Position numbers and translations under genes: made by a program. Positions 58,352 through 64,000 of a stretch of 64,000 nt of DNA are shown here, in pieces. Source of the stretch: Oceanimonas aquatica (GTDB lineage Bacteria; Pseudomonadota; Gammaproteobacteria; Enterobacterales; Aeromonadaceae). Where the stretch lies: contig NZ_JAVBHX010000006.1 in the NCBI RefSeq assembly GCF_030732065.1, positions 186,001 through 250,000 on the forward strand, read 5' to 3'. Every line of letters begins with the position of its first letter. Positions within the stretch are counted from its first letter, which is position 1. Below the pieces are notes generated by a model, which was not told the origin of the DNA, searched no databases, and saw only the letters and a list, made by a program, of their open reading frames with translations.

Positions 58352-59311
58352 TCAGCCGGACAGGGCGCACACCTGGTTGCGTCCTTCCCGTTTGGCCCGG
58401 TACAGCGCCTTGTCCGCCTGCTCCAGCCAGTCCTGAGGCGAGGACAGCGCGGGGGCGAGCGGCGCGATGCCGAGGCTGATGGTATAACGCAGCGACTGGC
58501 CATGGGTTTCGACCCGGGCGTCGGCAACGGCCCGGCGCAACCGTTCACTGATCACACCGGCGCCTTCAAGGTCGGTCTGGGGCAATATCAGGCCGAACTC
58601 CTCTCCGCCGTAGCGACCCGCGATATCGGCATCACGCAAACAGCTCTGAATGACCCTGGCGGTATGGCGAATCACCTCGTCGCCCGCCGGGTGGCCGTGG
58701 GTGTCATTGATGCGCTTGAAGTGATCTATGTCCAGCATTACCAGGCTGCAGGGCTGGCGATAGCGGCGGTAACGGGCAAACTCGTTGTGCATCAGGCCTT
58801 CCCAGCTGCCCCGGTTGAGCAGGCCGGTGAGCCGGTCGGTTCGGCTCAGGCGCGACAACTGCTTGTTGGCCTGTTCCAGTGCCAGCTTGCTGGTGGCCAC
58901 ATCGGTCACGTCATACACCATCAGGCATACCCGGCGAATGCTGCCATCCGGATCCGCCAATGGGTGAATGGTGAGGTTCTGAAACATGTAGTCGTGGGTG
59001 CCGGTAATGGGCCGAGTGCTGCGAAAGCGAAACAGCCAGGGGCGTTGTTCCCAGCTGGTAAAGGTGCGGGTATTGAGGGTGACGACCGTATCCACCTTGC
59101 GCCGAAGCCATTGCTCGGGCAGCTCCGGAAACAGGCTGAACAGGTTCTGGTCGCGCACATGGGTGGAGCTCATGCCGCTGTGGTTTTCCATAAAGCCGTT
59201 CCACAGCTCGATGCGGTATTCGCCATCCAGCACCACCAGGCCGATATCGACCGACTCCAGCATGTCTACCAGCCAGTGAAAGTCGCGAGGGTGCTGCGCC
59301 GTCAGTGCCAT
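58352..59311 (-). CDS. PAS-GGDEF diguanylate cyclase
   Basis: 319 residues, soluble. PAS domain about 15-130 (WLVDMLESVDIGLVVLDGEYRIELWNGFMENHSGM), a short linker helix and a GGDEF domain about 150-315. The signature is GGEEF (235-239), preceded at the right distance by the inhibitory RxxD site (RDAD, 226-229), so it should be an active, product-inhibited cyclase. The start lies four bases after the stop of the response-regulator gene, indicating one operon and probable joint function. Confidence 0.92.
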   Translation of the reverse strand: MALTAQHPRDFHWLVDMLESVDIGLVVLDGEYRIELWNGFMENHSGMSSTHVRDQNLFSLFPELPEQWLRRKVDTVVTLNTRTFTSWEQRPWLFRFRSTRPITGTHDYMFQNLTIHPLADPDGSIRRVCLMVYDVTDVATSKLALEQANKQLSRLSRTDRLTGLLNRGSWEGLMHNEFARYRRYRQPCSLVMLDIDHFKRINDTHGHPAGDEVIRHTARVIQSCLRDADIAGRYGGEEFGLILPQTDLEGAGVISERLRRAVADARVETHGQSLRYTISLGIAPLAPALSSPQDWLEQADKALYRAKREGRNQVCALSG

Positions 59312-59315
59312 GGGG

Positions 59316-60317
59316 TTACTCCGTCAGGTAGGCGAGGTTTTGCTCCAGCCGGCTGACCGAGGCTTCGGTGAGCAGTACCAGCAGGTTGCAGTGGATCTGG
59401 TGTTGTTCCAGGGCGTAGGGGATTTCGATGCACAGCAGCTGCTCATGCTTGTTGCTGTGATGCTCCAGCAGGGCGGTAATGGGCTGATGCCGGCCCAGCA
59501 CGGTGGGCTGGCCCAGCCCCAGGCGCACATCGAGCTGATCCCCCAGGCCCTTGAGAAAGGCGCCGAACAGTATGCTCGACATGTCCATCAGTACCTCTAC
59601 ATCCGGCGCCGAAGTCTCGGACGGCATGTGATGCAGCAGCCGGGCCATTTCATCCATGCCGCTGTCGGAAAACAGCAGCAATGCCTCACCGGAAATGCCG
59701 GCGCCCACAAAGCCCTGGCACACCGCAGAAAAACCGCCGTCGTCGTCGGCGGCGGAAATGGCCATGCTGAGCTCGGTGCGGGCAATATGGGCCACGCGGG
59801 GCACCGGCTGGCGCACAAACACATCCAGCAGCCGGGCCAGCAGATCCGAGGCCCGGCCCATGGCGATGTTGGCCACTTCCTGCAGATAGTCGCGCAGCTC
59901 CAGCGAGGCATCGGGGGTGGAGGAAATAATGCTGCTGTGTTGCTCGCCCGGCTGGTACAGACCGTACTGGCGCAGCAGGGCCGTCAGTTCGCCGGTATCG
60001 ACCGGCTTGGCAATAAAGGCCATTGCACCCAGAGCCTGTACCCGTTCCCGGGCCTTGGGCTGAATATCGGCAGACACCACCAGGGTCAGTACTTCCATGC
60101 CTTCGCGGCGAATGGCCTCGAGCACGCCAAAGCCGTCGAGTTCCGGCATGTTCAGATCGAGAAACAACAGATCAAAGGATTGCTGGCGCAGCATGGCCAG
60201 CGCCTGCTGGCCATGCTCGGCGAAGTGCAGTTGCGTGTCCCAGTCCGTGGGCAGGGCGCGGGCCATTTGTTTACGGGCCACGACGGAGTCGTCGCAGATC
60301 AATACATGAGTGGTCAT
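59316..60317 (-). CDS. response regulator with CheC/CheX-type output domain
   Basis: 333 residues. N-terminal receiver domain (about 1-120) with D9, D10, phospho-acceptor D54 (LFLDLNMPELDG) and K104 (FIAKPVD). The rest (about 135-330) resembles CheC/CheX: EVANIAMGRASDLLARLL carries one ExxN phosphatase-type motif, while the second site (MDMSSILFGAFLKGL) has lost the asparagine. It may dephosphorylate a response regulator or pass the signal to the diguanylate cyclase encoded downstream. First gene of the pair; no histidine kinase is adjacent. Confidence 0.85.
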   Translation of the reverse strand: MTTHVLICDDSVVARKQMARALPTDWDTQLHFAEHGQQALAMLRQQSFDLLFLDLNMPELDGFGVLEAIRREGMEVLTLVVSADIQPKARERVQALGAMAFIAKPVDTGELTALLRQYGLYQPGEQHSSIISSTPDASLELRDYLQEVANIAMGRASDLLARLLDVFVRQPVPRVAHIARTELSMAISAADDDGGFSAVCQGFVGAGISGEALLLFSDSGMDEMARLLHHMPSETSAPDVEVLMDMSSILFGAFLKGLGDQLDVRLGLGQPTVLGRHQPITALLEHHSNKHEQLLCIEIPYALEQHQIHCNLLVLLTEASVSRLEQNLAYLTE

Positions 60318-60689
60318 GCCGAAGTAATGATGTCCTGGTGGCAGTCCCGTCCGTGGGACGCATAAAGGTTAATTTAACCACAGCGCCGGCCGCGGAAAAA
60401 GCGGGAAAAACGGGGCTGGTGCAAAAAACGCAACCTTGATAACGCCAGCACCGGCGGGGAGTGGCGTCACTGTTCATTGAAATGAGACGTGTTCTTTCTG
60501 TGCCGGTAGGCAGCCCGGTGAAAGGGCGCTATATTCTCGCTCCGGCTGAGGCAACACCGGGGGTGTTGACTCGGGCTTGGTTGTTTTCTAAGCAGCTGAA
60601 AACCAAGCCTTTCTATTGTGAATTTCACCGCGCCGCGCCATATTGAAAGACAGGGAGCGCCGCTCGCTGCAAGGGATGACAAGTTAACG
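60318..60689. other. non-coding region between the response regulator and sulP
   Basis: 372 bases between divergent genes. It holds GGTTAA-T-TTAACC (60367-60379), an exact inverted repeat 50 bases before the response-regulator start and a candidate operator, and CAACACC (60552-60558) with GGTGTTG (60562-60568). No gene is supported; a short frame (60461-60646) has no ribosome binding site or coding character. Confidence 0.5.
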
Positions 60690-62456
60690 ATGCGGGATTT
60701 TTTTACTTTGGCACGCTGGATGCCCGGCCTGGTGATTCTGCTGAGCTACCGGCGCAACTGGCTGGCGGCGGATGTGCGCGCCGGCCTGTCGGTGGCAGCG
60801 GTGGCGCTGCCGGTGGCCATTGCCTATGCCGAACTGGCGGGGGTAAGTGCGGTGGTGGGGCTGTATTCCTGCATACTGCCGATGATCGCCTATGCCCTGT
60901 TCGGCACCTCGCGCCAGCTGATTGTGGGCCCGGACGCGGCCACCTGCGCGGTGATTGCCGCCGTGGTCACGCCCCTGGCCGCCGGTGATCCCACCCGGCA
61001 CTGGCAGCTGGTGATGACCATGACCGCCATGACCGGTCTCTGGTGCCTGGTGGCCAGTTATTTTCGCCTGGGCGTACTGGCGGACTTTCTGTCCCGGCCC
61101 ATTCTGCTCGGCCTGCTCAACGGGGTGGCGATCACCATTATGGTGGGCCAGCTGTCGCGGATTGTCGGTTTTACCTTTGACGAATCACAGCTGATTGAGC
61201 GTCTGGCCGCCACGCCCGATTATCTGGCGCTGGTGCACTGGCCCACCCTGGGCGTGAGTGCCCTGACCTTTCTTCTGATGCTGCTGTGCCGGCGCTTTCG
61301 GCCGCTCTGGCCCAGCAGCCTGCTGGCGCTGGTGGTGGTGGCCAGCCTGTTGTGGCTGTGGGGACCGGATCAACCCGGCATTGAGGTGGTGGGCAGCCTG
61401 GCCGGAGGGTTGCCGGAATTTCAGGTGCCGGTGTTTCCGCCGGGGCTGATGCGTGAGCTGGTGATGCCGGCGCTCAACCTGGCCATGGTGAGCTTTGTGT
61501 CCATGATGCTCACCGCCCGCAGCTTTGCCGCCCGCAATGGTTACGACATTGACGCCGATCGGGAATTCCGAGCCCTTGGCGTGGCCAACCTGGCCTCGGC
61601 CATGTCCCAGGGCTTTGCCATCAGCGGGGCCGACTCCCGTACCGCCGTCAACGACGCCAACGGCGGCAAGAGTCAGATGGTGTCCATTGTGGCCGCCGGG
61701 GTGATCGCCCTGGTGACCTTTTTCCTGACCGCGCCCCTGCAGTACATTCCCTCGGCGGCCCTGGGGGTGGTGCTGGTAATGGCCTCCTGGTCGCTGATCA
61801 ACCTGCGCGGCCAGTGGGCGCTGCGCAAGTCGGACATGGCCGCTTTCTGGCTGGCTTGGATCACCTTTGTCAGTGTGCTGTTTATGGGGGTGATCCCCGG
61901 CATTACCCTGGCTGTGCTGCTGGGCCTGTTCCAGTTTTTGCGTAATGTGATGCGGCCTACCGATCAGCTGATGGGCATGAACGAGGAAGGGGTAGTGCAC
62001 ACCCTGGGGCGCAACGAAGAGGTCAAGGCCATTGCCGGCGTGCTGATCTACCGGTTCAACTCGCCGCTCACCTACTTTAACGCCTCCTATTTCAAGCGCC
62101 GGGTGCTGTCGTTGCTCGGCCACGAGCAGGCCCAGCCCAACTGCCTGATCATCGATGCCGTGTCCTGTTTTACCCATCAGGACATCAGTGTGATGAGCGT
62201 GGTGGGGGAGCTGCACAAGGAGCTGAAACGCCGGGGTATTCGTATGGTGATGGCGGGACGACGGGGCCAGGTGACCCACTGGTTGCAACAGTCGGGCATT
62301 CGCGTGGGCGAGGAAGGGGTGCTGGTGTACCCGGATCTCTACGAGGCGCTGCGCATGACCCGTTGTTACCTTAGCCCTTCAAAGCCGGACGAGAGCAAGG
62401 CTCAGGCGGACGGCGCAACACCTGAAACCGGTGATGTAACCAGGAGCGAGGCATGA
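60690..62456 (+). CDS. SulP family anion transporter with STAS domain
   Basis: 588-residue inner-membrane protein. An N-terminal transporter part with about 12 to 14 membrane segments (DVRAGLSVAAVALPVAIAYAELAGVSAVVGLYSCILP is the SulP signature) and a C-terminal STAS domain (about 445-565, AGVLIYRFNSPLTYFNASYFKRRVL). SulP proteins carry sulfate, bicarbonate or dicarboxylates with protons or sodium; the substrate cannot be read here. I use ATG 60690; a GTG at 60618 is in frame but has no Shine-Dalgarno. The stop overlaps the next gene by 4 bases (ATGA). Confidence 0.9.
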   Translation: MRDFFTLARWMPGLVILLSYRRNWLAADVRAGLSVAAVALPVAIAYAELAGVSAVVGLYSCILPMIAYALFGTSRQLIVGPDAATCAVIAAVVTPLAAGDPTRHWQLVMTMTAMTGLWCLVASYFRLGVLADFLSRPILLGLLNGVAITIMVGQLSRIVGFTFDESQLIERLAATPDYLALVHWPTLGVSALTFLLMLLCRRFRPLWPSSLLALVVVASLLWLWGPDQPGIEVVGSLAGGLPEFQVPVFPPGLMRELVMPALNLAMVSFVSMMLTARSFAARNGYDIDADREFRALGVANLASAMSQGFAISGADSRTAVNDANGGKSQMVSIVAAGVIALVTFFLTAPLQYIPSAALGVVLVMASWSLINLRGQWALRKSDMAAFWLAWITFVSVLFMGVIPGITLAVLLGLFQFLRNVMRPTDQLMGMNEEGVVHTLGRNEEVKAIAGVLIYRFNSPLTYFNASYFKRRVLSLLGHEQAQPNCLIIDAVSCFTHQDISVMSVVGELHKELKRRGIRMVMAGRRGQVTHWLQQSGIRVGEEGVLVYPDLYEALRMTRCYLSPSKPDESKAQADGATPETGDVTRSEA

Positions 62457-62914
62457 ACAGGGCACGCTGGTTGTTGTGGCTGCCGCCGCCCGCCGTGGCG
62501 GCATTGGTGGCGGGCCTGATGTGGCTGGTGGCCGGCTGGCTGCCCGGGCTGACCGTTTTCTGGCCACGCTGGCTGGCCTTGGGGCCCTTGCTTGCGGGTA
62601 TTGGCTTGATGGTGCTGGCGGCCCGGTCGCTGCAACAAGCTCATACTACGCTGCTGCCCTTTACTCCGGAGCGGGCCAGCCGGCTGGTCACTAACGGCGT
62701 GTTTGCCCGCTCGCGCAACCCCATTTATCTGGGCGATGCTCTCTGGCTGCTGGCCTGGGCGCTCTGGCTGCAAAGCTGGCCGGTCCTGTTGGGGCCTGTC
62801 CTGTTTGTGGCCTACATGAACCGGGTGCAGATAGCCGCCGAAGAGCGCGCCCTGACCCTGCGCTTTGGCAAAGCCTATACCGATTATTGTGAGCGGGTTC
62901 GGCGCTGGCTGTAA
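62453..62914 (+). CDS. isoprenylcysteine/phospholipid methyltransferase-like membrane protein
   Basis: 153 residues with three to four membrane segments and the C-terminal signature GVFARSRNPIYLGDALWLLAWALWL ... YMNRVQIAAEERALTLRFGKAYTDYCERVRRWL, which fits the ICMT/PEMT family (RNPxYxG plus EExxLxxxFGxxYxxY). The conserved AdoMet-site residues are present, so it should be an AdoMet-dependent membrane methyltransferase; the acceptor is unknown. It starts inside the end of the SulP gene (ATGA overlap), so the two are translationally coupled. Confidence 0.85.
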   Translation: MNRARWLLWLPPPAVAALVAGLMWLVAGWLPGLTVFWPRWLALGPLLAGIGLMVLAARSLQQAHTTLLPFTPERASRLVTNGVFARSRNPIYLGDALWLLAWALWLQSWPVLLGPVLFVAYMNRVQIAAEERALTLRFGKAYTDYCERVRRWL

Positions 62915-62971
62915 CGCCTTGTCTGTTAGCCCGTGCAGACGCGATGCTGACAGCTTGAAAGCGGCCAGCCC

Positions 62972-63000
62972 TTGCGAGGCGGGGGGCTGCGCCTTACACT
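62972..63000 (+). promoter_or_regulatory. candidate rluF promoter
   Basis: TTGCGA (62972-62977) and TACACT (62995-63000) are 17 bases apart, about 70 bases before the rluF start. Confidence 0.5.
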
Positions 63001-63075
63001 GGCGCGGTTTAGCCAGGCCTGCTCTTGTTCAGCCTTTGCCCGGCTGTGTTTAATAACCACCGGTAAGGAGCTGCC

Positions 63076-64000
63076 ATGACCGATACCCCTCTCGATACCC
63101 GCCTGAATAAATTTATCAGTGAAACCGGCATCTGTTCCCGCCGGGAAGCCGACCGGCTTATTGAGCAGGGGCTGGTGCGAGTGAACGGCGAGGTGGCCGG
63201 CATGGGCGTGCGAGTCAGCGACGCTGACGACATTACCGTGCGTGGCAAACCGCTGCGGGCCAAGCCCAAAGCCGTTTACCTGGTCTACAACAAGCCCGTT
63301 GGTATTACCTGCACCACCGACCGTGCCATTCCCGAGAACATTGTGGATGCGGTGAACTACCATGCCCGCATTTTTCCCATCGGCCGGCTCGACAAGCCGT
63401 CCTGCGGGCTGATTTTGCTGACCAACGACGGTGATATCGTCAACAAGATACTGCGCGCCGGCAATGCCCACGAGAAAGAGTATATCGTGTCCATGGACAA
63501 GCCCATTACCGATGATTTTGTGGCCAAAATGTCGGCGGGCGTGCCCATTCTCGATACCGTGACCAAGCCCTGCAAGGTGCGCAAAATTGGCCCCAGAACC
63601 ATTAATATCATTCTCACTCAGGGGCTGAACCGGCAGATAAGACGCATGGCAGAATACCTGGACTACCGGGTGACCAGTCTGAAGCGGGTGCGCATCATGA
63701 ACATTCAGCTCGGCAGTCTCAAGCCGGGTCAGTGGCGTTATGTCAGCGATGACGAGCTGGCGCTGATTAACCGCATGATCGCGGGCTCAAGCAAAACCGA
63801 GGAAGCCTCGGTGCTGGAGCAGCCCAGGGCGGCTCGTCAGGGGCCACGCAAGCCAGCTGCTCAGGGGCAGCGTCGTCCGGCCAGCAATGAACGGCATAAC
63901 GCGCCGCGGACCGGTCAGAAGCGGGGCGCTGCCCGTAATGAGCGCAGTGAAAGCCCCGGCGGTAACAAGCCAGGTGGCTCTCGTATCAAGCGCTGGAAAG
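63076..64000 (+). CDS. rluF: 23S rRNA pseudouridine synthase RluF (3' end missing)
   Basis: Open from ATG 63076 (AAGGAG six bases upstream) to the end of the window, 308 codons with no stop. An S4 RNA-binding domain (TRLNKFISETGICSRREADRLIEQGLVRVNGE) is followed by the RsuA/RluF catalytic domain with the nucleophilic aspartate in GRLDKPSCGLILLTNDGD and the GLNRQIRRMAEYLDYRV segment. RluF modifies U2604 of 23S rRNA. After about residue 238 comes a long disordered, R/P/Q/N-rich basic tail; E. coli RluF is 290 residues, so this copy is already longer and its end lies outside the window. Confidence 0.93.
   Translation, partial: MTDTPLDTRLNKFISETGICSRREADRLIEQGLVRVNGEVAGMGVRVSDADDITVRGKPLRAKPKAVYLVYNKPVGITCTTDRAIPENIVDAVNYHARIFPIGRLDKPSCGLILLTNDGDIVNKILRAGNAHEKEYIVSMDKPITDDFVAKMSAGVPILDTVTKPCKVRKIGPRTINIILTQGLNRQIRRMAEYLDYRVTSLKRVRIMNIQLGSLKPGQWRYVSDDELALINRMIAGSSKTEEASVLEQPRAARQGPRKPAAQGQRRPASNERHNAPRTGQKRGAARNERSESPGGNKPGGSRIKRWK

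Noticed and set aside
60461-60646. 61-codon plus-strand frame upstream of sulP
   Set aside because: No Shine-Dalgarno, no family match, and overlaps inverted repeats in an intergenic region.

Overview
The window is a chromosomal segment from a GC-rich gammaproteobacterium. The isc cluster with its IscR-type promoter site, the queA-tgt-yajC-secD-secF order, the ndk/rlmN/rodZ/ispG/hisS/yfgM/bamB/der order and the divergent mltF/purL pair all follow the enteric/Aeromonas/Vibrio pattern. The 532-residue isocitrate lyase, FabV and the extra pilW gene between rlmN and rodZ point away from Escherichia. A marine or aquatic Aeromonadaceae relative (Oceanimonas/Oceanisphaera/Zobellella-like) is the best guess; this is inference. 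No rRNA, tRNA, CRISPR array, insertion sequence, phage gene or integrase was seen.

Layout. 1-3.5 kb: yejK (ndpA), then ahpC-ahpF on the minus strand with a candidate OxyR site and an intrinsic attenuator between the two genes. 3.5-4.2 kb: long AT-rich non-coding stretch. 4.2-5.9 kb: isocitrate lyase. 5.9-11.2 kb: branched-chain 2-oxoacid dehydrogenase E1alpha-E1beta-E2 followed by a eukaryotic-type protein kinase. 11.4-18.2 kb: acpH and a CBS protein (minus), then queA-tgt-yajC-secD-secF. 18.3-21.8 kb: nlpI and the oxygen-independent ubiquinone genes ubiV-ubiU / ubiT. 21.9-29.6 kb: trmJ, iscRSUA-hscBA-fdx-iscX, pepB. 29.7-40.8 kb: ndk, an NCS2 permease, rlmN-pilW-rodZ-ispG-hisS-yfgM-bamB-der. 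40.9-47.1 kb: a UspA protein, a candidate 46-residue basic protein, mltF, purL. 47.2-51.0 kb: a PAS-GGDEF-EAL protein, a DUF1439 protein, cls. 51.1-56.1 kb (minus): alaA, grxA, dacB, radD. 56.5-64 kb: fabV, a RcnB/CigR-like protein, a response-regulator/diguanylate-cyclase pair (minus), a SulP transporter coupled to a membrane methyltransferase, and rluF, which runs off the end.

Most of the window is conserved housekeeping: iron-sulfur assembly feeds IspG, RlmN, UbiU/V and Fdx, all encoded here; BamB, YfgM, SecDF, YajC, NlpI, RodZ, MltF and DacB form an envelope set. The parts most worth a second look are (i) the protein kinase directly behind the BCKDH genes, with E1alpha keeping the serine loop that is phosphorylated in mammalian BCKDH; (ii) a family of reiterated imperfect palindromes at gene 3' ends, one of which supplies the last codons of queA; (iii) well-placed candidate OxyR, IscR and FNR sites; (iv) a small basic ORF behind mltF with a hairpin over its ribosome binding site; and (v) two c-di-GMP loci, one with a degenerate EAL domain. 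All calls come from reading the sequence; no database search was possible.
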